Assembly: GCF_015500095.1 (NCBI RefSeq)
Contig: NZ_CP062983.1
Span: forward strand, 4,154,001 to 4,218,000
DNA from: Phototrophicus methaneseepsis
GTDB lineage: Bacteria > Chloroflexota > Anaerolineae > Aggregatilineales > Phototrophicaceae
Direction of reading: 5' to 3'
Length of the DNA stretch: 64,000 bases
The notes under the pieces are model-generated. The model worked only from the letters and a program-made list of their open reading frames with translations. It was not told where the DNA came from and searched no databases. Positions 18,250 to 29,700 of this stretch are shown here, piece after piece; within the stretch, counting starts at the first letter, position 1, and each line of letters opens with the position of its first letter. The translations under genes were made by a program, and so were the position numbers.

Positions 18250-18870
18250 CTATATTTGCAAAATTTCTTCCAACAATGCCGGTCCATGGCCTTGCATTGT
18301 CTTGCGCAGCTTTTTATGGGCCAAACGCACCCGGCTTTCCGCCGTTTTTTGCGGGCAATCCATAATTTCCGCGATTTCACGATAGGTGAGCCCATGCGCA
18401 TAGCGCAAGACAAGCGCTTCCCTAAGCTGCGATGGGAGGCCCTTCACAGCAACTTCGACAGCTTCGCGGGCATCCCGGCGGGCGAGTGCGGCTTCGGGCC
18501 GTTCTCCATTAGGGGCTGCGAGCCTGAGTTGCAGCGCTGCCGATAGATCAACTGTCAAGAACTGCTTCCGACGGTACATATTGCGGCAGCGGCTGATGGC
18601 AATGGTAAAGAGCCATGTTTTAAAAGATGCCTTCTGGCTGTCATAGCGCCCGATATTGCGGAATGCGTAGACAAATGATTCCTGTACCACGTCTTCCGCA
18701 TCCTCCTGCGTATAAAGCAGGGTATTGCACAGACGATACACACTATCCGCGTAACGCTGGTATAAATCCGCATAGCTTTGTTGATCCCCACGGATGCAGC
18801 GTGCAATAAGGGTGTCATCCTGAGCCGCCTCCGGCTGAGGTTGATCTGATGGTGAGCTATATTCTGGCAT
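18250..18870 (-). CDS. ECF RNA polymerase sigma factor
   Basis: This 206-residue sigma-70 family protein has region 2 at about 30-100 (SYADLYQRYADSVYRLCNTL, then EDAEDVVQESFVYAFRNI and FKTWLFTIAISRCRNMYRRK). Region 4 is at about 145-195 (LPSQLREALVLRYAHGLTY, with an HTH around REIAEIMDCPQKTAESRV). Regions 1 and 3 are absent, as expected for the ECF class. The ATG at 18870 has AGAGG seven bases upstream and is preferred to one 30 bases earlier. The cognate anti-sigma factor follows 46 bases downstream. Both lie in the same direction among giant glycan-related membrane proteins, so the regulon may include these genes. That is inference; I did not find a shared promoter motif. Confidence 0.93.
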   Translation of the reverse strand: MPEYSSPSDQPQPEAAQDDTLIARCIRGDQQSYADLYQRYADSVYRLCNTLLYTQEDAEDVVQESFVYAFRNIGRYDSQKASFKTWLFTIAISRCRNMYRRKQFLTVDLSAALQLRLAAPNGERPEAALARRDAREAVEVAVKGLPSQLREALVLRYAHGLTYREIAEIMDCPQKTAESRVRLAHKKLRKTMQGHGPALLEEILQI

Positions 18871-18954
18871 AAGCAGGCCTCTTCGCCGATCGAAGTCCAC
18901 TTATCTTACACTGCCGCATCCATCTTTCCTCACACATCCACTTTGGATACATAC

Positions 18955-20982
18955 TTACTGCAACCCGATGCGCTGTCGGTCCTCTTGCGGGATCGCATTA
19001 TAAACATCCTGACGCAGCCATAGCGTAACGCCCTGCTCGTTAGCCACATCAGACCTTAAGCGACGCTGCCCGATCCATGCCAGCCAATCCAACGGTGGGA
19101 CGGTATAAGCCAGACTATTTTGTTGGATCACAAAACGCTGCCCCACATAATCCCCGCCCAAATTGAGCATCTGCACATCGGTATCTGGCATCAGGATAAT
19201 ACCGCTGCGCGCTGCCTCTATACTGGAGCCGACATAACGCGTATTGGGATAATCACGCAGCAGCCACCCAACAACCCCATCTTCTTCCAGCACACCACCA
19301 CGCGCCGCGACGATATCCAGCAGCGGCTCGCCCTGCGTCTCTCGCTCTGAGACTTCATAAAGCGTTTGTCGCAGCAGATAAGCATCCGGGTTTGTGACCA
19401 TGCTGTACCAGTATTCTGCTGGGTTCGACGCATGAACGACGGCTGTTTGCCAGCCACCACCCAGGTTTGTCCCAATCAAGAAGATGAAGAACCCCACGCC
19501 CAAGGCTTGCAGCATGGAGCGATTGCCCCAGATGCTGGCGACAAGCAACAGGCTAATCACAATAAATAACAAGGTGATAAAGAAGAACATCAAACTATAG
19601 CGAAAATCATTCATCATCGGTTCGCGCAGCATCGAGAATGCATCGCCAACCGTATAGCCAAGCGGGATGCTCAACATACCACGCCCGATCTCTTTCAGAT
19701 GAACCGAAATGACGATTAATACGCCAAATACCAGCAAACCAATGACGTACTTAACCCACCAAAAGCGCTGGCCGGATTCATCTGTCTCAACAAGGCCCTC
19801 AGTCCAATAGACCGTTATGGGATGGTTGAGGAAAAAATCAACGACCAGATCCGCTGCCAGGAACGCCAATGGCAGGACAATCCACATCGCATAGGCGGGG
19901 GTCGCCGCCCGATAGAAAATACCCGCCAGCACAGCCAAAGCCGTCCATAGAATCAGGAAGCGGTGCCAGTAACCGACACGACGCTGCAAAAGCATCATCG
20001 CCACCGCAATCGCTGCCAGCACCACAAAGCCAAGTTCATAAATCAGCAATGCGGTAAAACCAGCCCCAAATGGCATCCCGGCAGTGGCAGGCCGTACCAG
20101 CCCTGATAACGCAGCCGCCAACAGGTTACCGATGTGTCCCAGGCCCGAAGGATACAGCATCAACACACTGCCGACGATCACGACAAACAGAGCTGCTACA
20201 CCTGCCATAGACTGCCAAGGTAATGCAGCGAGGTGCTGCTTCACCTGCCCAAATAAGACATTGCCGGGTTCATCCCGTTCTTCCGGCGCATTGAGGGCCG
20301 TCCACCAGAGCGCCCCCCATGCCGCAACCAGGAGAATAACCGCCAGCAAGGGGCCGCCGGGGTGCGAGAGCAAGACTAACCCGGCAGCAGCGACTGCCGC
20401 AGCCATGGGCCATGCAGCCCGCTCCGGCTCCTGTGACCATTTCACCACCAACCAGACGAGCAATAAAGCGAATACGCCAGTCCAGATGAATGCATCAGCT
20501 TGGCGCGTGATAGTGAATATCACAGGTGATGCCACAAACAACAGCGACACGATAAACGCACGATCTCGACCAAGGAACGACCTGAAAAGCAGCGGCAGCA
20601 TCACCAGCAGCATACCGCCGAGCACGCTCCCCAACCGTGCGGAAAGCTCCGACGCCCCCATGCCTGAGAAGATCACACCCTGCAAGAAGAATTGCATCGG
20701 GCTATCTGGTGCCGCCGCCACGCCGGGCGTATGCGGCGCGACGATTTGCAGCGTCTGTAGCGAAGTCCGCGCTTCAACTTCCGTCATCGGGACCACATCC
20801 AAATCCGCAATGCGCAACAAAAACGCGATTGTGAACAACACAACGTATGCCACGACTTCCCAGGAGATAAGGACCTGCGTCGTACGGGCCGTTGTGGGCA
20901 ATACGGCATCGTCTATCGTTGTCTCGTTTACGGCTGCATCGTTGGTTATTGCCTGCATACGGCCACCATACTCTGTTTCCAT
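18955..20982 (-). CDS. GT39/GT-C-like multi-spanning membrane protein
   Basis: This 675-residue protein has about a dozen hydrophobic helices. The first is at about 43-60, followed by an acidic first-loop motif, PMTEVEAR (E68, E70), in the place where GT-C transferases carry their catalytic D/E. The sequence GASELSARLGSVLGGMLLVMLPLLF is typical of PMT_2/ArnT-like folds. A short soluble region follows the last helix (about 560-675). It is predicted to use a lipid-linked sugar on the outer face of the membrane, but donor and acceptor are unknown. The start may be at 20982 or at an in-frame ATG at 20958, and neither has a convincing ribosome-binding site. It sits between a DUF2298 gene and the sigma factor gene. 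Confidence 0.75.
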   Translation of the reverse strand: METEYGGRMQAITNDAAVNETTIDDAVLPTTARTTQVLISWEVVAYVVLFTIAFLLRIADLDVVPMTEVEARTSLQTLQIVAPHTPGVAAAPDSPMQFFLQGVIFSGMGASELSARLGSVLGGMLLVMLPLLFRSFLGRDRAFIVSLLFVASPVIFTITRQADAFIWTGVFALLLVWLVVKWSQEPERAAWPMAAAVAAAGLVLLSHPGGPLLAVILLVAAWGALWWTALNAPEERDEPGNVLFGQVKQHLAALPWQSMAGVAALFVVIVGSVLMLYPSGLGHIGNLLAAALSGLVRPATAGMPFGAGFTALLIYELGFVVLAAIAVAMMLLQRRVGYWHRFLILWTALAVLAGIFYRAATPAYAMWIVLPLAFLAADLVVDFFLNHPITVYWTEGLVETDESGQRFWWVKYVIGLLVFGVLIVISVHLKEIGRGMLSIPLGYTVGDAFSMLREPMMNDFRYSLMFFFITLLFIVISLLLVASIWGNRSMLQALGVGFFIFLIGTNLGGGWQTAVVHASNPAEYWYSMVTNPDAYLLRQTLYEVSERETQGEPLLDIVAARGGVLEEDGVVGWLLRDYPNTRYVGSSIEAARSGIILMPDTDVQMLNLGGDYVGQRFVIQQNSLAYTVPPLDWLAWIGQRRLRSDVANEQGVTLWLRQDVYNAIPQEDRQRIGLQ

Positions 20983-21104
20983 AAGCTGATCTGTTAGTTC
21001 GCCCTGCGAATGTCGTCGATATTTCGTTGGATTGATCGCACTGCTGTACTTATTTATACACGCAGTGATACAAAAGCCTCACTAAAAACAGCACGATATA
21101 CCCA

Positions 21105-23690
21105 TTAATCTGCTGTATTTGGCCTTACACGGTAAATGTGTTCGTTACCATAAGAGCAGACAAGCGTGCTATTTGCTGCGAACATATCCTCTTGTAACGG
21201 TACAACGCTATTCTCTCGCGGCTCATACGTATTGCGCTCTGTCGAGCCAATCACCACGTAATCAATCCCGTATTTGTCGATGATTTGCTGAGCCACATTC
21301 CATGCCGTGGCAGAATAGAGCTGCTGTAGGTCGCCCTGACGTGACCCCGCTGTTTCGCCATAGGTCGCACCACGCCACTGACTTTCGTGACCAGGCCAGC
21401 CGAGCAAATTCGGGATACCCGTCATAGTGCCCACGCGGCCATAAGACGGATTGTAAGTATCCCTGGCTGCTTCTGCGACGATCACATCATCATCAGGACC
21501 CACAAGCTCCGCAAGGCATTGCACAGATTGCACAATATCGTTGCTCAGGCCCAAACTACCCCCATCAACAGAGAGATAGGATGGCGAACCACGTTCGATC
21601 ACGGCACGATAATGAGACGCCGCAATGATGTACAACGAACCCATCACAATCAGCAGCGCCAGAACAGCCCCATACACAAGCCGTAACGGCAATGCAGGTA
21701 ATCGCAGCTTGCCATCAGCCAGGATCGTATAGGTCCCATAAGAGCCTGCCAATCCCAACGTCACCCAGGCTTGATAGTAAAATTTGAACGTGGTATTACT
21801 CCGTGACCAGAACGCATCTCTCAGGAAGACGAAATCAGGAATGAACAAGAGTGTTACGCCGATCCCGACGAGAAGCAAGGCAAAACCAGCCGAAGGCGAA
21901 TAGGTCACGATGGGCGCTTCTGCCCCGGAGACAACTTCGTCAGCAGTGCGCTGACGTGGGAACAAGCGAGCCACGATCAGGACGATGAAAGCCAGCAAAA
22001 TCAGGCTGGTGACGCCATGTGTCAACCGCCGCTCTAAGAATAGGGGCAAAACACCTGCCCATCCGCCATATTGATCGACGAAGCCCTGTACACGACCATA
22101 TAGCATTGGGTTAAACGAGCTAAGCAAGGTCAACATCAGCATGAAGATGACCATTATCGCCAGCAAGCCCAGGCCAACGGTCAGCCCCAGGCTCCAGTTC
22201 ATACGACGCCGGCCACGCCATGCTTCTACCAGAACGAGCGAACCCGCCAGGATCAACGGCGGACCAATGACCAGGAATAAACGCGGAAGATAAGCCGGGT
22301 TGATGAGATTGGGCAAAAAGCCTGCCGCCTGTGACCGGAACGCAATCAAGAATGGCAAATATGCAACCACAGCAATCGCCAGCAGTTCCACACCGAACAG
22401 GATCAGCGCCAGCCAATCCGATAAATGCAACCTGCCCCGCTGACGCATCAGCCGCCGCAGTGCATCCGTGCCAACAAGCGCCGCCAGATAGATTGGCCCA
22501 TCCCAGGTGTTCATAAAGATGAGACCACCAATAACAAGGCCATACAGCACCACCTGGTAGCGATTCGGCGAGCGCCACGTGAGCAATAAATTCAGCGCCA
22601 GGCCCAATGTCATAATCACGAAGGGCAGCGACAAAACGTGTGGATGTGTATCCCCCAGAATAAAGCTAAAGGCGGGGAATTCCGTAATTGGCTCACCAAC
22701 CTGATTGCCTGCCAGATCATAATCCCCAAGGACGCGCGCCGCACCAAACCACCACCAATAGCTCCAGTTCGTTGGCGTCAGAGATAGCGTCGCATTTGGG
22801 TCAGATGTATAGCCAGCCAGGTTATCAAAAGATGTACGCGGTTGGCCCCAGAAGTTGAGATAATCTTCCGTCGCCAGACGCGTCTCATAAGGCACTTCGA
22901 CCAGGGGCATTTCAAGATTGCTCATCAAGAGCACACAGAACAACGCCAGGAATCCCGCTGCAAGGGGTTTGTAACGCGCCTGCGATAGGTGTTTTTCCGC
23001 CGGGGAGCAGTCTTCATCGGACCACATCGTCCGGGCACGGACCAAATTATAGCCCAGGCCAAAAGCTGTCGTCCCGACGAGGCCAAACAACATCGAAATC
23101 ATAGCGCTAAAGCCGATGCCGCTGCTCACACCGCTGACCATCGAAAGCATGGCCGCAATCACATAGCCAAAGTAGTAATAACTGATCGAATAACCAGCCA
23201 GCCATGCATCGTTTGGCGGGAAGGTATCACTACGCATGATGCTGCTGATGAACATCAGCTCCATGGGCTTTTCGGTGGAATAGGTATCGGGGATGTAGGC
23301 ACGATACAAAAACCACGTGAAGAACAACACGAAGAAGATGACTTCTGTGGTAAGCATCACCGTACGATTTTCCTGCCAATACTCGCGCCAGGAAGGCACA
23401 CGCCCCGGCAAAAGCCACAATCCAACGACCGCGACCACCAGGACAATCAGCCAGGCGGCGATGACGCCACCAACACCATTCCCCAGCAGCCCCAGGCTGA
23501 CGAGGAGCCAGTACGTAAAGCCGATGAGCATCAGGCCCAATGCTTTAGAGAGCGTATAGCCACGATCTGGCAAGCCACCCAGTAAGCGCCACGCCAGGGG
23601 CATTACCGTCCAGCCCGCGATGCTGACGAGTAGCCACCATGTCAGGAAGATGCTACCTTCTCGTGAAATCCAGTTCAGCACAAGCTCCAT
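21105..23690 (-). CDS. DUF2298 (YYY-family) membrane protein
   Basis: This 861-residue polytopic membrane protein carries the hallmarks of the DUF2298 / Chlor_Arch_YYY family. These are STEKPMELMFISSIMRS, then FPPNDAWLAGYSISYYYFGY (the triple Tyr at 171-173), later GDTHPHVLSLPF and FMNTWDGPIYL. The family is known mainly from Chloroflexota and archaea and is thought to be GT-C-like; biochemical function is unproven as far as I know. About 14-16 helices precede a C-terminal soluble region of about 140 residues. The start follows AGGG at six bases. It lies 26 bases after a 2095-residue paralogue that contains the same domain at its C-terminus, so the two may have arisen by duplication. Confidence 0.88.
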   Translation of the reverse strand: MELVLNWISREGSIFLTWWLLVSIAGWTVMPLAWRLLGGLPDRGYTLSKALGLMLIGFTYWLLVSLGLLGNGVGGVIAAWLIVLVVAVVGLWLLPGRVPSWREYWQENRTVMLTTEVIFFVLFFTWFLYRAYIPDTYSTEKPMELMFISSIMRSDTFPPNDAWLAGYSISYYYFGYVIAAMLSMVSGVSSGIGFSAMISMLFGLVGTTAFGLGYNLVRARTMWSDEDCSPAEKHLSQARYKPLAAGFLALFCVLLMSNLEMPLVEVPYETRLATEDYLNFWGQPRTSFDNLAGYTSDPNATLSLTPTNWSYWWWFGAARVLGDYDLAGNQVGEPITEFPAFSFILGDTHPHVLSLPFVIMTLGLALNLLLTWRSPNRYQVVLYGLVIGGLIFMNTWDGPIYLAALVGTDALRRLMRQRGRLHLSDWLALILFGVELLAIAVVAYLPFLIAFRSQAAGFLPNLINPAYLPRLFLVIGPPLILAGSLVLVEAWRGRRRMNWSLGLTVGLGLLAIMVIFMLMLTLLSSFNPMLYGRVQGFVDQYGGWAGVLPLFLERRLTHGVTSLILLAFIVLIVARLFPRQRTADEVVSGAEAPIVTYSPSAGFALLLVGIGVTLLFIPDFVFLRDAFWSRSNTTFKFYYQAWVTLGLAGSYGTYTILADGKLRLPALPLRLVYGAVLALLIVMGSLYIIAASHYRAVIERGSPSYLSVDGGSLGLSNDIVQSVQCLAELVGPDDDVIVAEAARDTYNPSYGRVGTMTGIPNLLGWPGHESQWRGATYGETAGSRQGDLQQLYSATAWNVAQQIIDKYGIDYVVIGSTERNTYEPRENSVVPLQEDMFAANSTLVCSYGNEHIYRVRPNTAD

Positions 23691-23716
23691 AGAAAACCCT
23701 GTGTCTATAAACAGCG

Positions 23717-26700
23717 CTATTCAGACGATTCAACGGATGTCTCATCCGTCAGGTTCATATTACCCGCAAGATTGACACGATACACGGCTGTCTTTATTGG
23801 CTCGAGGCCATTCTCTTCCGCCAGTTGCACATCAGAAGGATATAGCTCGCCCAGGCGTGCTTCTTCTACCAGGATGCCGCGCTCAATGAGCGCATCGAGG
23901 AAATAAATCACCTGTGGGTCGTTCAACCATGTATCGTATCGAGAGATGATGAGGTATTTTGCATCGTACTGGCGCAATACATCTATCGCCTGGTCCAGCA
24001 ATTCGTCCTCAGTCAGGCCAACTTCATCCAGGATCGCCTGCATATTTTCAGCCATATACTGCTGCTGGATTGCTACCAATCCAAGTAATTCGGAATCTGG
24101 CAGACTGAGCACATTCAAGAGTGTATTCTGCGCCAGTGCAAAATTGTCCACAACATCTTTATCCACTTCATAGACGAACCCATTGCCATCGGTATAGGCG
24201 ATATGAATCAGGCCCATCTCTTCCATCAGGGCGAATTTATCCAACCCGGCGGCATCATAGTAAGCGCGCTCGTAGCCAGCGAGGATGATATAGGTCACAT
24301 CATAGGCGCGCAAAATATTGACCGCTCCCGCAATATCTGTCGTATTGTAGAAGTAATTGACATTCCCCTCGCGGTACTGGACCATCAGCGGCAGCGGATT
24401 AAAGGTGCGCTGCTGGCGCTGGTGGAAGTTCCACCCCAGTACACTGGGCAAACCTGTATTGATCGAAATCCGGCTCGTCCAGGTGTATTCACTGGCAGGG
24501 TTACGCCCTTCGATAAGGGTCGGTGCCCCTACAACGTTCTCCTGCATCCAACGAATGATGTTGTAATCCGTGGATAAACTGATGAGCGCCGGGCTCTCCG
24601 CTTTGTAGGGATGGTGTACCGCATAGGTCATATAGTTCAAGCCCTGGAGTGTCAACGGGGCTGTATCAATATCGGATTCGGGGATAATCGTCAAGGTTTG
24701 CCCGGCGATAGGCTCACCATCAGCAACCATACCGTTAAGCTCACGCAGCCATGATGGGGTCAGGTAATAATACGCGGCGATGCTCTCCATCGTCTCTTCT
24801 GGCAGCACCAGATGATACAAGCCACTGGATGGCGCATAGCGATCTACAGAACGGGCACGCGTTGCCGTAATAGGATACATGGCGGCGATGACGAACAATA
24901 ACATCAGCGGAATATACCAGACAAACCGCAGACGATTCCGCCAGAAATCGCTGCCCGCGAACAACCAAGCAAAGGCAACACCACCCGCCACGCTGAACAT
25001 CAACCAGACCTGCATGTAGAACTTAAACACCGTATTCTGGCGGCCAATATCACCCGTGAGGACGACAATCTCAACGGCGAGCGTCAGCGCCAGCGAGAAG
25101 CCAATCAGCACCAGCACATACTGCATAGCACGGCTCTGGCCTGGGCGGAAGAAGAGCGCCGCAATCCATAAGATGAGTGGAATGACAATCAGGGCAACCT
25201 GATAACCCATCATAGCCATGGCAATTGCAATGACGGTGCCAATACCCGCGACCATCGCCCCCGCACTCACCCAATTCCCCTTGCCGCGCAGGGAATGCAT
25301 TGGCACTTCGCGGAACCATCGAGCTGTCTCCCAGATCAACAAGGAGACGATCAGGAATAAGAACAAGCCATGAATATCAAAGTAAGCCCACAGCGGTGTA
25401 CGACGGCCAGCGTATGGCTCTATACTCTGATACACTGCCGCATACCAGCTCGTGTGGGGCAGCGCTACCACGCGCGAAATCACCAGGAAGCCACCAATCG
25501 TCCACAGCATATCCAGCACAGATCGTCGATTAAGCCTGCGGTTTCGCAGCCACCAAGCATAGCCTAACCCGACCGTACTGAGCACCATGAACGACGGCCA
25601 ATCCCAGGTATTGATAGCTGCCATCAGGCCAACCGCTAACGCCCCCATGCAGATTGCCAAACCCCGTGCGAAAGCGCTGCGCTCACCACGTCCCGCCGCC
25701 CATACCTCATTGAAGACGAACAACATCGCAAACATGATGACAGGCATACTGATCATATGAGCGTGTAAATCGCCATAAACGAAGGTGAAATACGGCATTT
25801 CCGTAATAGCGCCACCTGATGTGACCGGGGCTTCAGTAAGGACGCGCGTCGGCCCCCAATACCAGCGATCGCTGTTGATAAGCAGCGTCCTACCCTGCGC
25901 AAGCTGGTTCAGGCCGCGTGTTATGCCACTCACGAGCGAGGTAAAGTTATTCCACTCATAAGAGAGGCGATCCCAGATGAAAGCACTTCCTAAACGGGAT
26001 GTCAGTTCCGTCTCGCGTTCAGCAGGTAAGGAAAGCGTCCCGCTCGTGTTATTGTATGTTCCATACTGCTCAAGATATTGATCTCGATAGTATTCTTCAA
26101 TGCTGGTGTACTGTTGATAGCCGCCCATCGTCGCAACGCCATTGACCAGCACGCGCACCGTATCCAGATTGCCAACACCAAGGCATAACACAATAGCCGC
26201 AACGCCCGCCAACCATGCGCTGCCGCGTGGTGGTGCGATAGGCTCCTGGGCACCATACCGACGGTCTGTCATCGCCGCCACAATATTGAATGCGACGGAA
26301 AACGCACCAATGCCCGTCAGCGCAAACAACGTCGGCACGATGAGGTTATAGGCAAAGGAAGGCACCATCTTCAGCAGCAATACAGGCGAGCCAACGACCA
26401 CATAGCCAAAGTAGTAATAATTGATGTAGCCACCTGAGAACCAGGGGTCATATGGCGGGAAGACCGTCGAGCGCAGTACCGCGTTGAAGTAGGCGAAGTC
26501 CATCGGCTTTTCGCCGCCTTTGATGTAATGCCACAGGTCCGGGTTGGTCATACGCACGCCGATGAAGATCAAGAACAGCGCAATTGTCAGCAGTTCCATC
26601 CATAGCAAGCGCTGCCAATGGGCACGCACATAAGCTTGTATATCGCTCAGGTGGCGCCGCGCAACAGCTAAGCTAAATAGCGCTAACGCGATGAGCAGCA

Positions 26701-29700
26701 CGAAGATGCCGAGCTGTGACCATGCTGTAACATGCAGCGTTCCCAATACCCACGCCACCCATGCGATGATCAACAATCCCATCAATTTGGCAAATCCATA
26801 ACCCCGGTCTGCCATCCTGGGGAAAGCCACAAACAAGAGCGGCCAAGTCACAAACCCGAAGATCATCATCACAAGCCACCATGCGATAACAGCGATGTTA
26901 TCGTTGGTCGCTAGCCCGCCATCACTGTCGAAATGTTCCGACCACGTGGCACCAGCTTCATTAATGGCCTCATTCTCCGGCGACTGCATGAGGGCTGTCG
27001 TGGCCTTGTCGGCTTCGAGCGAGGTCCAATAAGCTACATTAGGCACCCGCGAGCCAATTTCACCCCCAACAGCTTCCGATGAATCTGGCCGGATGACAGA
27101 CACATCGTTGAGGATCTGCGCTGCAACGGCCTGATCGTAATCATCGCTTTTCTTAAATATGAAAACCACGGGGTGGTCGTATACGTGGAAAGCTTCATCC
27201 GCTTCCAGTTCGTTGAGCCACTGTGGCGAGCTATAAATGGGCAGATGTTCATCAGCGACGCTCAATGGCCCCAATTCATAGGCTTCCTGGCGTACTTCCA
27301 CCAGGTCAAAGCCCAATTCACCACTGAAAAGCGCTTCGTAGTAGCGCGAGGTCATTGGCCAGCGAATACGATTCCGTGTGACCGTATCATAGAAACGGTT
27401 GCTGGTAATGCCGATATAATCCGACACTTCTAGCGCACTGATGAAGGCATCACGCTTATTGGCATCATCAATCGGGAAGGAAATATCCATATCGAGTGAC
27501 TGCACCAAAGCATCTGCGGTTTGTTTACCATTACACTCGTAATAGCCTATCAAACCCGGAGGCGGATCATCCGCAAGTGTGATGTCATAAGGCAGTCTGC
27601 ACACTTTAATCGCCGTCAGACGATCATCCCAGGGCCACTCATTAGCAACCACAGCACCCGCTGTCATAATGTCACCGGAGAGCGACTCCGCTTTGAATGA
27701 ATATGTCCAGCCTTCGACAACTTCGAAAGGATGGTCCAGTTCAAAAGTATAAGGGCTACCCAGGATATGCTCATCCCGAGTAAAGTTCTGTGTCATCGTC
27801 AGGAATGCCAGCGCTGTCGTCTCACCTGGACGAGAGACAGCGACGGTAATTTGCAACGTCTCGTTCTGGTCGTTATCTTGGGCATCCCCAATGTGCGGGC
27901 TGTAAATCCGGCTGACCGTGCCGCTCGCAGGCGCGACAAATTCCGCAAAGAGCGGTGCCCCTGGGCGTAGTACAGTCGCTGCTGCGGCCAGGTCTTCCGG
28001 TGACGAGATAGATTCTGGCCGCGAATTATAAAAGCCAATATTGATGAGCGGCGTGCCTTCCGGCGCATCATCGATTTCCATGGCAAAGTCGCCAGGGATG
28101 TTCTCCCACGACCAATAACTCGCCTGAACGCGCGTCAGTTGATGGCGGTAGATATTCGTGAACATGGCCCCCCATAAGACGGTGAAACCAAGTACGAAAA
28201 CACCAAGCACTGTCGCACGCGAGCGAGATAAGCCTGGCAGCAAAGCCATAACGACCAAGATGAGGGCAAAGCCACCCGCCGTCAGCGTGGTGGCTGTCTG
28301 GGGTGTGGCCGAGACGAGATAGTAGCCCGGCACAAGAGCGAAGATACCGCCCAGGAAGAGCATCAAACCGCGCAGCAGCGGTAAATCGCGCTCATGTGCT
28401 AAGCGCCAGAATTCATAAATCGCCCACCCTGCTAAGAGCGCCGCAGTGCCGTAGATCGGCAGGAAGTAGCGCATGGTCATGACCCACAGATTGCCAATCC
28501 AGCCAAAATAGACAAGCATCCACACAAACGGCAGAAAATTGCGTAAAGCACCAACGCGGCCCCGCAGCAACCGGAACCCCGACCATGCCCACGCAAACCA
28601 AGCCATCACCCCCATGGCGATGCCCATGCCCCACAGCAGCATGTCCTTCATCGGATAGAAGTAAGAAGCACGTCCGACCCACTGCCAGTTGGGCGCAGAA
28701 TCAACACGTCCGCTAACGCCTTCGCTCGATGACGCAAGGTCCTGAAACCAGCGCGTATTCAGGCCAATGCCTAAAAAAGACGGCCCCATAAACGTATAGG
28801 GATTCGCCACTCGGAATGTGATCAGAGAAACGACCGCTGCGAGTATCAGCCCTGTCATCGCCTGAATGACAACGCGCTGGCGTTCTTCCCAAGCCAGATT
28901 GCGATCCAGAAATGGTACCATCTGGACCATAGCAGCCAGAACGACCACACCAGCTAACGGGACCGTGTTAATTCGGCTGGCAACAGAAGCACCCAGCGCA
29001 ATGCCAAAGACCGCGTAATAAAAGTAACGGCCTCGCTGCTGCACACCGACCGCTGCCCAGATGCCGAGGATCACAAAGAAAGCCGTAATGGCGTTGACCG
29101 TGCCATAATGCGACTTTTCAATGGCAAGTGGAGCCGCTGCATATAAGATCGCTGCGAACAGGCCCACCCACCGGTTATGCAAGCGTGACCCAATGAAATA
29201 AATGACGATGATGCTGCCCACATCAAAGAAGGCAGATAAGAAGCGCCAAACCAACGTCCCACCCTGGAAATCGAAAATTGGCGAACCTGCTGCATCCTGC
29301 TGCTGCACGATGACGCTCGCCACATGGGACATCAGGACAGGCAGCGTCCCATAAGCGTAATAGCCATTGCCGGCATTATGAGGATTATATGGTGAGCACT
29401 GCGTATCGAAGTAGTTGCCAATACCCTGTGTGTCAGGGTAACGCTCCAGGCAGCGTAATTGCTGCACTTCTATAGAGCTAAAGCTATCAATCTGCCGCAC
29501 CTGCCCCTGGGCAGTAAAGACGTTCCCTTCCGCTTCCCCAATGACGAACCCGCCCAATTCGCCCGATGTCGTCGCATTGACCATATCGCCGACAGTATCA
29601 TAGGTCCGCACGCGATCCGCACCAAAGATCCAACCGGCAACGTCTTCCGCAAGCGTATTATTCTGCACACCAATAGGCACAGAAGCATCCGCGGCCAGTG

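Noticed and set aside
20084-20989. A 301-codon open frame on the plus strand
   Set aside because: It is antisense to a membrane protein gene; the Ser/Thr/Pro/Ala-rich translation is the usual mirror of Leu/Ala/Gly helix codons.
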